A DNA stretch of 64,000 bases from Spirochaeta sp. UBA5339. Lineage in GTDB: Bacteria > Spirochaetota > Spirochaetia > DSM-2461. The stretch lies in the NCBI GenBank assembly GCA_002408085.1, contig DHQL01000009.1, forward strand, positions 186,001 to 250,000. The letters are read 5' to 3'. The translations under genes were made by a program, and so were the position numbers. Positions within the stretch are counted from its first letter, which is position 1. The number at the start of each line of letters is the position of its first letter. Of the stretch, positions 24,096 through 31,894 are shown in pieces. The notes beneath the pieces are model-generated. The model did no database searches, was not told where the DNA came from, and saw only the letters and a list, made by a program, of their open reading frames with translations.

Positions 24096-25516
24096 TAGTT
24101 CTTCCCGTAAGTTCCAGTTGCAGGCTCTTCGATCTCCTCTTCGGAGATTCCCCATTCCTGAATTGCTTCATTCATATCAGTGGGTGCGAAAAGTTTCTCT
24201 TTCATGGCGAATTTAATCCACAGAACTGAGTAAATAACTGTAATTGCCAGGAAAACACCTGTCAGAATAAAGATCATTCTCTGAACATCGGGATCGGGAA
24301 ACACATTCAGGAAGGCAAAGAGCATTCCCAGGGAACCCACAACCTGGGGTATGGGGTAGAAGGGGGTCTTGTAGCTTCTTTTTGCATCAGGGTAGCGTTT
24401 TCTCAGCACAATAACATCGATATGGGCAATGATGTAAGCCAGAAGCCAGGATGATACAGCCGCCAGAAGGAAGACAGTAATATTGGCTGCATTGGCGATT
24501 CCGCCGAAGTAGAAGGCTCCGATTGCCGCTGAAAGGATGATGATTCCAATCCAGGGGGTTCTGAAGTTGGGGTGAAGCTTACCGAATACTGACGGAAGTT
24601 CTCTGTTTGCCGCCATGCCGTAAAGCATTCTGGGGACTACTGCAATAACCGTGTTTACTGTACTTGCAGTGGCAAAAAGGCTCACAAGTGAGATAATAAT
24701 CAGACCTGGTTTTCCGAGTACTGCTTCAGCAACAATGATGTGGGGACTCAGGGAGTCTGCCAGTATTCCAAGGTCTACATATTTAATGGATGTCAGTCCG
24801 TAAAGGATGTTGATAGCAAAGATGATCAGAAGACCGATTGTCATTGCCCTGGGGATGTGCTTTTCGGGATTGTTAACCTCCTGTGCCATTGGTGTAACAA
24901 ACTCAATACCGATATAGAGCCAGATGGCCAGGGCGGTCAGGCTGAGAACACTCCATCCCATGGGATTGAATGGCATTTCAGATACAGAGAAGGAGGGTGT
25001 GTTACCTGCTCCGGCAAGTCCCAGAATCCCCAGGCCCGCAATGGCAGTCATCATTACTGTGGTGAAAACAATCTGGGACTTGGCAAAGATATCTACTCCC
25101 AGTACGTTCAGTATCACGAGTACTGCAAAAATAATTCCTCCCACAAGTACCGGAGAAACACCAGGCATAAATGTGGATGTAATGACATCTCCTGCAATGG
25201 CAAGTTCCGAAGGGGCTGCAAACAGGTTGGGAATCACATAACCTGCAATGGTTGCAACCATGGCGGGCAGAGCTCCGAGTGCGACTCTTGTATAGGATCG
25301 AAGGCCTCCTGCATGGGGCATCATGCAGGACAGCTCAGCAAAACTCTGTGCCGAGAAGTGCTGCAGAATCCATGCTGCTGCCATTGCGATAATAAAACCG
25401 GCACCGGCAATACCCATACCCTGTCCCAGGGTAACCAGTGTACTGGAGGCTACTACAAGCCCCATACTGACTGATAAACAGGACCAGAATCCTAAGGTCC
25501 TTTTAAATTGACTCAT
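24095..25516 (-). CDS. amino-acid permease of the APC superfamily
   Basis: The 473-residue protein has about twelve transmembrane segments. It opens with FKRTLGFWSCLSVSMGLVVASST, where the unwound glycine-rich TM1 of APC transporters normally lies, and includes WLYIGIEFVTPMAQEVNNPEKHIPRAM, the family signature in TM6 and the following loop. TM8 has MLYGMAANRELPSVFGKLHP. APC permeases import amino acids or amines by proton or sodium symport or exchange. The adjacent AraC regulator and divergent amine-oxidising operon suggest its substrate feeds that pathway. The 294 bases upstream (25517-25810) are AT-rich and hold its promoter; I see no riboswitch fold there. Confidence 0.92.
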   Translation of the reverse strand: MSQFKRTLGFWSCLSVSMGLVVASSTLVTLGQGMGIAGAGFIIAMAAAWILQHFSAQSFAELSCMMPHAGGLRSYTRVALGALPAMVATIAGYVIPNLFAAPSELAIAGDVITSTFMPGVSPVLVGGIIFAVLVILNVLGVDIFAKSQIVFTTVMMTAIAGLGILGLAGAGNTPSFSVSEMPFNPMGWSVLSLTALAIWLYIGIEFVTPMAQEVNNPEKHIPRAMTIGLLIIFAINILYGLTSIKYVDLGILADSLSPHIIVAEAVLGKPGLIIISLVSLFATASTVNTVIAVVPRMLYGMAANRELPSVFGKLHPNFRTPWIGIIILSAAIGAFYFGGIANAANITVFLLAAVSSWLLAYIIAHIDVIVLRKRYPDAKRSYKTPFYPIPQVVGSLGMLFAFLNVFPDPDVQRMIFILTGVFLAITVIYSVLWIKFAMKEKLFAPTDMNEAIQEWGISEEEIEEPATGTYGKN

Positions 25517-25810
25517 TTTTCTTCTCCTTGAAGTTCCTCAATTTCTCTTCCGTAAAAGAGGCAACCTTCTATCGCCGTCTTTTAAGCGGGAACGCTTCGA
25601 AGATGATGGTTGGTGCCGAAGCTGTGCTCCCTTTCAGATGCTGATAAATTACATCTTTAAAGAAATAATGTATTGGAAAAATCGGAACTCCATTTTGTTG
25701 TGTGATTTTTTAAATATATACATGGTAGGTAATTAAATTTTTTTTATTGAGCAAAAGTAAACCCGGTTTATGGTTGGAGATATCTTGAGGAGATTGATGT
25801 ATTTATTAAA

Positions 25811-26584
25811 TCAACTGGCGAAGAGTTTTCCCGGTGTGGTCAGTGAAAACTCTTTAAACTCATTTATAAAATGGGCTTGATCATAGTATCCCATCTCTTC
25901 GGCCAGATCGGCAAAATCGGTGTTGCTGTGAGATCTGATCAGACCGAACCCTCTCTGGAAGCGGACAATTCTGATATAGAGTTTGGGAGTTATTCCCACA
26001 TGCTTTCTAAAGAGATTGTTTATATGACGTGTGGAGTATCCTGTTTCATCGGCAAGTTCCTGAATTCTGATATCACCCATACAGCTGTTGATCTTATTCA
26101 GGATGTATTTCACCAGAAAGGGGAGGGGGGGCTTTTCCTCGGCTGTTTTCTGGAAGGATTCAAAGATTTCGACCTGGTCACTGAAGCTGGATGTTGAAAT
26201 TATCCTTTCGATCAGCTCTGAAGAGAAGTGGACAACATCCTCCAGAAGAACTTCCTTCTCGGTAAACTCCTCCAGGGGGCAGTCCAGCAGTTTTTCAGCC
26301 TGTCCTGGAAAGAACCTCGCACCGAAGTAGCTGCCGTCAGCCTCGAAGTGGACATGTTTGCCCTTCTTTACCGAACCGCAGATTACCGCTACAGGATCAT
26401 CTGTGTGAAATAGAATATCGATGGTTCCGTCGGGTACGGCGACTACGGCATCCTGTGAATCAGAGGAAACTTTAAAGCTGTAGTACTGAGCCAGAAGACC
26501 CGAGGGGGAACCGAATTTAGACTGAAAAGACTCAGTCTTGATTTCGAAAAAGGGCTGCTCTGGAACATAGTTTACTAACTTCAT
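25811..26584 (-). CDS. AraC family regulator of the amine/amino-acid oxidation locus
   Basis: The 257-residue protein carries two C-terminal helix-turn-helix motifs: IQELADETGYSTRHINNLF and FADLAEEMGYYDQAHFINEF, followed by SLTTPGKL. The N-terminal domain has the AraC-associated pattern VPDGTIDILFHTDD and GARFFPGQAEKLL, as in the DUF6597 type, and no cupin-type His cluster. The gene sits between the permease gene (same strand, downstream) and the divergent oxidoreductase operon, so it is the likely regulator of both. The inducer would be the permease substrate. The 283-base gap to the operon is AT-rich. Confidence 0.88.
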   Translation of the reverse strand: MKLVNYVPEQPFFEIKTESFQSKFGSPSGLLAQYYSFKVSSDSQDAVVAVPDGTIDILFHTDDPVAVICGSVKKGKHVHFEADGSYFGARFFPGQAEKLLDCPLEEFTEKEVLLEDVVHFSSELIERIISTSSFSDQVEIFESFQKTAEEKPPLPFLVKYILNKINSCMGDIRIQELADETGYSTRHINNLFRKHVGITPKLYIRIVRFQRGFGLIRSHSNTDFADLAEEMGYYDQAHFINEFKEFSLTTPGKLFAS

Positions 26585-26867
26585 ACTCTTTATACCGCAT
26601 AATCCATGCCAATTGATAAAACATAGTAAATTACATATACAGATCCAGCTTTTTATGAAAAAACCTACAAAAATGTAAGTCCAGAACGGGTTTAATACCG
26701 ATGAGTAAATTTATTTTCAATTTCATCATATATTCCCTGGTTTATCCAAAAATATAAATGAACGGCGAATTCTTTGGTCTCTTCCGTTTTTTCCAATACT
26801 CTTTTTTTTATTTCCCTTTTAGTTGTGAGTAGAACTTCAAAAAAGATGATGGTTGAAGGAGTTAAGG

Positions 26868-27272
26868 ATGAAAGAAAGAACCAATTATTCATCCGGTGCC
26901 CCCCTGGAGGAGATTGCCGGTTATTCCAGAATGGTAGAAGTGGGTGATCATATATATATTGGCGGCACAACAGCAGTACAGCCCGACGGTTCGGTCTATG
27001 GTGAGTCGGCCTATGAACAGGCAGGCTTTATTTTTGGTAAATTCGGTGAACTGCTTGCAAGAGCAGAGTCAGGATTTTCGGATGTAATCAAGGTGAAAGC
27101 TTATATAACAGATATGGCCTTCGCCAAAGATGTTGCCGCCGCTTATACAGAGCGTTTCAAAGAGGTCCGTCCTCTCTTTACCATGGTGGAAACACCCAAG
27201 CTGAATCGACCGGCACAGCTGGTTGAAATTGAACTGGAAGCCGTTACCGGCTGCACTGTAACAAACCCTTAA
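26868..27272 (+). CDS. RidA family (YjgF/YER057c/UK114) imine deaminase
   Basis: The ATG at 26868 has GAAGGAG seven bases upstream; a TTG at 26853 is less likely. The 134-residue protein has the RidA pattern: an early YSRMVEVGDHIYIGGT, then an AKVKAYITDM-like stretch, and the C-terminal RPAQLVEIELEA carrying the conserved Arg that binds the carboxylate of 2-imino acids. RidA hydrolyses reactive enamine/imine intermediates to keto acids. As the first gene of an operon encoding a flavin amine/imino-acid oxidase, it would clear the imine product. Confidence 0.93.
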   Translation: MKERTNYSSGAPLEEIAGYSRMVEVGDHIYIGGTTAVQPDGSVYGESAYEQAGFIFGKFGELLARAESGFSDVIKVKAYITDMAFAKDVAAAYTERFKEVRPLFTMVETPKLNRPAQLVEIELEAVTGCTVTNP

Positions 27273-27283
27273 GGAGATATTAA

Positions 27284-28420
27284 ATGAGTTTTCCCAAACT
27301 TGATTTTATTTATTTGAATGAAGAGGACATGATCAAGGCCGGTGTAACGGATATGCCCGGATGTGTTGATGCTATGGAAGAGATGTTCAGGCTGATGAAG
27401 GAGGGAGACTTCCGGATGGGAGGTGCAAATAATAACTCCCACGGTGTTATGATGGTCTTCCCCGAAGAGTCCCCCTTTCCCAATATGCCCACAGACGGGC
27501 CTGACAGACGTTTTATGGCCATGCCCGCCTATCTGGGAGGGCAGTTTGATATGGTCGGCATGAAGTGGTACGGCTCAAATGTGGAGAACCGGGATAAGGG
27601 ACTTCCCCGTTCCGTACTTATGCTGACCCTCAACGACAAGGATACCGGTGCTCCTCTGGCCTATATGTCAGCAAATATCCTGAGTGCCTACAGGACCGGT
27701 GCCGTACCGGGGGTCGGAATCCGGTATTTTGCCAGAGAGGATGCCGAAGTGGTCGGTGTGATCGGTCCCGGAGTTATGGCCAAGACAGCATTTGACGCTA
27801 CTATGGCGGTACGTCCCGGTATCAAAACTGTTAAGATCAAGGGCCGCAGTCAGGGCTCCATCGACAGCTTTATCAGCTATGTGAAAGACCAGTATCCCGG
27901 CATCAAAGAGTTTATTGTAGTGGACACCATAGAAGAGGCTGTAAGGGATTCGGATATCGTTCATGTTGCTACCTCTTCTCCCACGGGAGATATTAATGAG
28001 TATCCCTATATCAGTGAAGAGTGGATGAAGCCGGGATCTGTTTTCTGCTGTCCCGCAGCAGCACGTTTTGATGATGATTTTGTTCTTAACCGTGCCAGAA
28101 ATGTGACAGACAATATCGAGCTCTACAAAGCCTGGGCCGAAGAGATGCCCTATCCTGCCTACCATACCATTCCCATTCCCGCAGTACGCTGTATGGATAT
28201 GATCCATGAAGGTGTCCTTAAGGAAGAGGATATTGATGATCTGGGAGATATCATCACAGGAAAGATTCCTGCCAGAAGAAATGAGGATGAGGTGATCATC
28301 TACTCGGTTGGAGGAATGCCCATTGAGGATGTAGCCTGGGGAACCATTGTATACCGAAATGCCCTTGAAAATGGGATCGGTACAAAACTCAATCTTTGGG
28401 AAACACCCTATCTGGCCTGA
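27284..28420 (+). CDS. ornithine cyclodeaminase/mu-crystallin family protein
   Basis: The 378-residue protein has the OCD/mu-crystallin fold landmarks: GMKWYGSNVENR in the substrate domain, SAYRTGAVPGVG, and the Rossmann motif VGVIGPGVMAK. Members are NAD(P)-dependent ornithine cyclodeaminases, ketimine reductases or amino-acid dehydrogenases. Proteins of this type in similar operons are sometimes annotated as tyramine oxidase subunit B; I cannot confirm that role. It follows the RidA gene by 11 bases, with AAGGAG before the ATG. In this context it may reduce or isomerise the imine formed by the flavoprotein subunits. Two small stem-loops follow its stop. Confidence 0.87.
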   Translation: MSFPKLDFIYLNEEDMIKAGVTDMPGCVDAMEEMFRLMKEGDFRMGGANNNSHGVMMVFPEESPFPNMPTDGPDRRFMAMPAYLGGQFDMVGMKWYGSNVENRDKGLPRSVLMLTLNDKDTGAPLAYMSANILSAYRTGAVPGVGIRYFAREDAEVVGVIGPGVMAKTAFDATMAVRPGIKTVKIKGRSQGSIDSFISYVKDQYPGIKEFIVVDTIEEAVRDSDIVHVATSSPTGDINEYPYISEEWMKPGSVFCCPAAARFDDDFVLNRARNVTDNIELYKAWAEEMPYPAYHTIPIPAVRCMDMIHEGVLKEEDIDDLGDIITGKIPARRNEDEVIIYSVGGMPIEDVAWGTIVYRNALENGIGTKLNLWETPYLA

Positions 28421-28451
28421 CAGGCCCAAAAGGGGGAATTCAGAATTCCCC
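28414..28451 (+). repeat. two adjacent stem-loops within the operon
   Basis: GGCCT/AGGCC (28414-28426) spans the stop codon. GGGGAATTC-A-GAATTCCCC (28433-28451) is a perfect 9-bp inverted repeat. No T-run follows, so these are more likely mRNA processing or stability elements than terminators. Confidence 0.5.
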
Positions 28452-28469
28452 ACTGCAGAGGAAAAGATA

Positions 28470-28787
28470 ATGAGAATTAAAACACACCCCATACTCGGGG
28501 AACAGAGTCATAAAGAAGAGGTCAGCTTCAGCTATAACGGTAAACAGATGAAGGGCCTCGAAGGAGAACCCATTATGGTTGCTCTCAGGGCCGCAGGAGT
28601 GATGGTTCACCGTTTTACAGGAAAAGACCACCGTCCCAGGGGTGTGTTCTGTGCCATCGGCCGATGTACTGACTGCGTTATGGTTGTGGACGGCAAGCCC
28701 AATGTAAGAACTTGTGTCACTCCTCTCCGTGAGGGGATGAAAGTTCAGACACAGTACGGTGTCAGTACCGGAGAAAAGGTCGGTTGA
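28470..28787 (+). CDS. small [2Fe-2S] subunit, HcnA-like
   Basis: The 105-residue protein starts at the ATG at 28470, with GAGG about nine bases upstream. It has the plant-ferredoxin-type cluster pattern of HcnA-like proteins: VFCAIGRCTDCVM gives three cysteines with spacing 4 and 2, and the fourth follows in NVRTCVTP. It would be the electron-transfer subunit of a three- or four-component flavin dehydrogenase with the proteins encoded downstream. In Hcn/opine-oxidase systems the small subunit may be separate, as here, or fused. It is followed by one base before the next start codon. Confidence 0.88.
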   Translation: MRIKTHPILGEQSHKEEVSFSYNGKQMKGLEGEPIMVALRAAGVMVHRFTGKDHRPRGVFCAIGRCTDCVMVVDGKPNVRTCVTPLREGMKVQTQYGVSTGEKVG

Positions 28788-28788
28788 T

Positions 28789-30360
28789 ATGAAACGATAT
28801 GATCTGATAGTTATCGGCGCCGGGCCGGCAGGGCTCTCTGCTGCGGCGGAAGCTGCATCCCACGGCCTGGAAGTTGTAGTTTTTGACGAAAATGAAAAAC
28901 CCGGAGGACAGCTTTTCAAGCAGATTCACAAGTTCTTCGGTTCCAAAGAACATAAGGCAAAGATCAGGGGATTCCGGATCGGAGAAGATCTGCTGAGGGA
29001 TGCGGAAGAGAAGGGAGTACGGGTAGTTCTTGACTCCGTAGTCTGTGGTCTTTATCAGGATCGGGAGGTACTCGTTCAGACCGGAGAAAAGGTTGTGCAC
29101 TACAAGGCCGATGCTGTCATTGTAGCGACGGGAGCCTCTGAAAACATGGTTCCCTTTGACGGATGGACCCTGCCTGGAGTTATCGGAGCCGGAGCGGCTC
29201 AGACCATGATGAATCTTCACGGAATCAAGCCGGGAAAGAAGATTGTTATGCTGGGCTCCGGCAATGTTGGACTGGTCGTCAGTTTTCAGCTCCTTCAGGC
29301 CGGCTGTGAAGTGCTTGCCGTGGTGGATGCCTCTCCCCGGGTCGGGGGATACGGTGTTCATGCGGCCAAGCTGGCACGATGCGGCGTACCCTTTCATCTT
29401 TCCCATACCGTTATTGAAGCCTCGGGAGAGGAGTCTGTAGAACGGGTTACCATTGGACAGGTGGACAAAAACTGGCAGATTGTAGAGGGAACAGAAAAGA
29501 CCTTTGATGCGGATACCCTCTGTCTGGCGGTCGGTCTTTCCCCCATGTCCCAGCTTCTTAAGATGGCCGGCTGTGAGATGAAGGATACACCTCTTGGATT
29601 CGTTCCCCGGTGTGACAGTCTGGGCCGTACCAGTATTCCCGGAATCTTTGTGGCAGGGGATGTTTCAGGAATAGAAGAGGCCAGCGCCGCCATGATCGAA
29701 GGACGGATCAGCGGAGCTGCGGCTGCCGAATATCTCGGGTTTCTGGATACGTCCCTTCTTGATGAGACCCTGGGCCGGTTTGAGATGGCTCTCCAGTCCC
29801 TCCGGGAAGGAATGTTCGCCCCCGGAATGCGTGGAAAAGAGATCAGAGAGACCGAGGAGGGAATTCCCGTCTCAACCTCTCTCCTTGAGCAGGGCTATCT
29901 CGGTGATGATGAACTGGAACGCTTTCCCGGAGTTGTTGAACAGAGGGATGCTGTCCGTCCGGTTATAGAATGTACACAGAATATTCCCTGCAACCCGTGT
30001 CAGGATGCCTGTAAGAAGGGTTGTATCTCCATTGGAGAGAAGATAACTTCCCTGCCTGTTGTAAATAGCGAAGGGAAGTGTACTGCCTGCGGAATGTGTG
30101 TGGCAGCCTGTTCAGGGCAGGCAATCTTTCTTGTTGATGAATCCTTTGAATCAGGGTATGCATCGGTCACTCTCCCGTATGAGTTCTATCCTCTTCCCGA
30201 GGCTGGGGACAGGGGACGGGCGCTGGACAGAAGCGGAAAGGAAATCTGTGACGCCGAGGTAGTGGAGATCAAGTCTCTGAAGGCCTTTGACTCAACAAAT
30301 CTGCTGACCATGAAGGTCCCCCTCTCTTATGCGGGACAGGCCAGATTTTTCCGCCGATAA
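28789..30360 (+). CDS. FAD/NAD(P) oxidoreductase subunit with C-terminal ferredoxin domain (HcnB/OoxA-like)
   Basis: The 523-residue protein starts at the ATG at 28789 directly after the previous stop, with GGAGAAAAGG upstream. Residues near the N-terminus show the FAD dinucleotide motif VIGAGPAGLSAA, and a second nucleotide-binding motif MLGSGNVGLVVSF occurs mid-protein. The typical GIFVAGDVSGIEEASAAMIEG closes the FAD domain. A C-terminal extension of about 90 residues carries eight cysteines as CNPCQDACKKGC and CTACGMCVAAC, resembling a two-[4Fe-4S] ferredoxin domain. In HcnB and opine-oxidase A subunits this region is a short [2Fe-2S] BFD-like domain, so the extension is unusual. It would pass electrons from the oxidase subunit to an acceptor. 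Confidence 0.88.
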   Translation: MKRYDLIVIGAGPAGLSAAAEAASHGLEVVVFDENEKPGGQLFKQIHKFFGSKEHKAKIRGFRIGEDLLRDAEEKGVRVVLDSVVCGLYQDREVLVQTGEKVVHYKADAVIVATGASENMVPFDGWTLPGVIGAGAAQTMMNLHGIKPGKKIVMLGSGNVGLVVSFQLLQAGCEVLAVVDASPRVGGYGVHAAKLARCGVPFHLSHTVIEASGEESVERVTIGQVDKNWQIVEGTEKTFDADTLCLAVGLSPMSQLLKMAGCEMKDTPLGFVPRCDSLGRTSIPGIFVAGDVSGIEEASAAMIEGRISGAAAAEYLGFLDTSLLDETLGRFEMALQSLREGMFAPGMRGKEIRETEEGIPVSTSLLEQGYLGDDELERFPGVVEQRDAVRPVIECTQNIPCNPCQDACKKGCISIGEKITSLPVVNSEGKCTACGMCVAACSGQAIFLVDESFESGYASVTLPYEFYPLPEAGDRGRALDRSGKEICDAEVVEIKSLKAFDSTNLLTMKVPLSYAGQARFFRR

Positions 30361-30377
30361 TCAGGATGGAGTTGAAT

Positions 30378-30716
30378 ATGAATGTATTAGAAGACAGATC
30401 AATTGATATAGGACCCTTTGTCTCACAGGGGGATGATGAAACGATCATCTGCCGCTGTGAAGAGATCAGCAAGGGAGAGATCCGGAAGGCTGTGCACGAG
30501 GGGATGTATACCATGACAGAGGTAAAGCGTTTTCTTCGTGCCGGAATGGGACTCTGTCAGGGACAAACCTGCGGTAAGCTGGTCAGGTCCATCATCGCCA
30601 GAGAACTGGGAGTCAATCCGCTGGATTTGGAGCTGCCTCCCTCAAGACCGCCGGTCAGGCCTGTAAAGATGGATGTGCTGGCAAGTGAGGAATTTCCGGG
30701 AGCTGAGAAGTCATGA
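30378..30716 (+). CDS. BFD-like [2Fe-2S] protein
   Basis: The 112-residue protein is assigned the ATG at 30378 because GGAG lies six bases upstream and includes the alternative start at 30366. It has the BFD [2Fe-2S] pattern IICRCEEISKGEI, then VKRFLRAGMGLCQGQTCG. The four cysteines are the cluster ligands. In related dehydrogenases this domain is fused to the alpha subunit; here it is a separate protein between the two flavoproteins. Its stop overlaps the next start by four bases (ATGA). Confidence 0.88.
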   Translation: MNVLEDRSIDIGPFVSQGDDETIICRCEEISKGEIRKAVHEGMYTMTEVKRFLRAGMGLCQGQTCGKLVRSIIARELGVNPLDLELPPSRPPVRPVKMDVLASEEFPGAEKS

Positions 30717-31840
30717 GTAAGATCGCGGATGTAGTTATTATCGGAAGCGGTATAATCGGAAACTCCACAGCCTATTATCTGGCAAAAAAGGGGTACTCCG
30801 TTACTGTTCTCGAAAAGAGTAAAAATATTGGTGACGGCGGATCCAGCCGCAACGGCGGCGGTGTCCGTCAATCGGGACGGGACCTTCGGGAGCTGCCTCT
30901 GGCCATGTACGGAGTGCAGAATCTCTGGCCTGGTCTTTCTGAAGAGCTGGGCGTGGATGTGGAGTACTATCAGCAGGGGAACCTCCGTCTGGGTAAAACT
31001 GAGGCTCATCTTGATATTCTCAAGGGGATTGTCGCCAAATCAAAGCCTCTGGGCCTTGAACTGGGAATGATCAGTCCCGAAGAGGTTAAGGAGATCTGTC
31101 CCTACCTCTCTGATGAGGTTATCGGCGCTTGCTGGTGTCCCACCGACGGTCACGCCAACCCCCTTACAGCCACCCTCGGCTACTATCGCAGGGCCAGGCA
31201 GCTGGGTGTAAAATTTTATACGGAACAGGAAGTTCTCTCAATTAAAAAAATCAGAGGCCGGGCCAGACAGGTTGTAACGGCTGACAGGGTTTTCGAAGGG
31301 GATCAGGTCATACTGGCCGCTGGACTGGAGAGCCGGAATATTGCGGCATCTGTAGGAATCGACGTTCCCATGTCGGATATCCTTCTTGAGGTCCTTGTAA
31401 CAGAGGCCCAGCCCCCCATGTTCTATCAGATGCTGGGAACAGCATCGGCTGACTTCTACGGCCATCAGACTACCCATGGCTCCTTTGTGTTCGGGGGTAC
31501 ATCAGGTCTTGATGCGGTGAACAAGCATAATGGAACTCCCGTAAACAGCAGTCTGACCGCTTCCAGTACATGCCGTGGAATTCTGGGATACCTCCCCGCT
31601 CTTAAGGATGCCAAGGTTGTCCGTACCTGGGCGGGATGGATTGACTACTGTGTGGATGCTGTTCCTGTGATCAGTCATGTGGATGAGGTTCCCGGTCTGA
31701 TTCTGGCCTGCGGATTCACTGGACACGGTTTCGGTATCGGGCCGACCGCCGGTACCCTGCTGGCCCAGATGGCTGCAGGAGAGGAAACTGTTCTGGATAT
31801 CAGTGCTTTCCGTTACGATAGATTTAAAGCCAAGATCTGA
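30713..31840 (+). CDS. FAD-dependent amino-acid/amine oxidase subunit (DadA/HcnC/OoxB-like)
   Basis: The 375-residue flavoprotein has the DAO-family dinucleotide motif VVIIGSGIIGNSTAYYLAKKG and the segment GGGVRQSG. It closes with LILACGFTGHGFGIGPTAG, the second FAD-contacting motif. It would oxidise the C-N bond of an amine, imino acid or opine, feeding electrons through the [2Fe-2S] and ferredoxin partners encoded just upstream. The catalytic Arg/Tyr pattern does not let me pick a substrate among D-amino acids, sarcosine, opines, proline or hydroxyproline. It is the last gene of the operon; a terminator follows. Confidence 0.9.
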   Translation: MSKIADVVIIGSGIIGNSTAYYLAKKGYSVTVLEKSKNIGDGGSSRNGGGVRQSGRDLRELPLAMYGVQNLWPGLSEELGVDVEYYQQGNLRLGKTEAHLDILKGIVAKSKPLGLELGMISPEEVKEICPYLSDEVIGACWCPTDGHANPLTATLGYYRRARQLGVKFYTEQEVLSIKKIRGRARQVVTADRVFEGDQVILAAGLESRNIAASVGIDVPMSDILLEVLVTEAQPPMFYQMLGTASADFYGHQTTHGSFVFGGTSGLDAVNKHNGTPVNSSLTASSTCRGILGYLPALKDAKVVRTWAGWIDYCVDAVPVISHVDEVPGLILACGFTGHGFGIGPTAGTLLAQMAAGEETVLDISAFRYDRFKAKI

Positions 31841-31862
31841 TCTGAATTGATTATTGGTTCAG

Positions 31863-31894
31863 GGCCGCATCGGAGTTCCGGGGCGGCCTTTTAT
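31863..31894 (+). terminator. intrinsic terminator of the oxidation operon
   Basis: GGCCGC (31863-31868) pairs with GCGGCC (31883-31888). An inner CGG/CCG stem stabilises the loop, and TTTTAT follows. It sits directly against the end of the convergent diguanylate cyclase gene. Confidence 0.82.

Noticed and set aside
25517..25810. Possible riboswitch upstream of the amino-acid permease
   Set aside because: I looked for glycine, lysine, T-box and SAM-type conserved cores and saw none; the region is simply AT-rich.
26692..26970. 92-codon minus-strand frame between the AraC gene and the RidA gene
   Set aside because: It overlaps the conserved start of RidA and lies in AT-rich promoter sequence; no family pattern.
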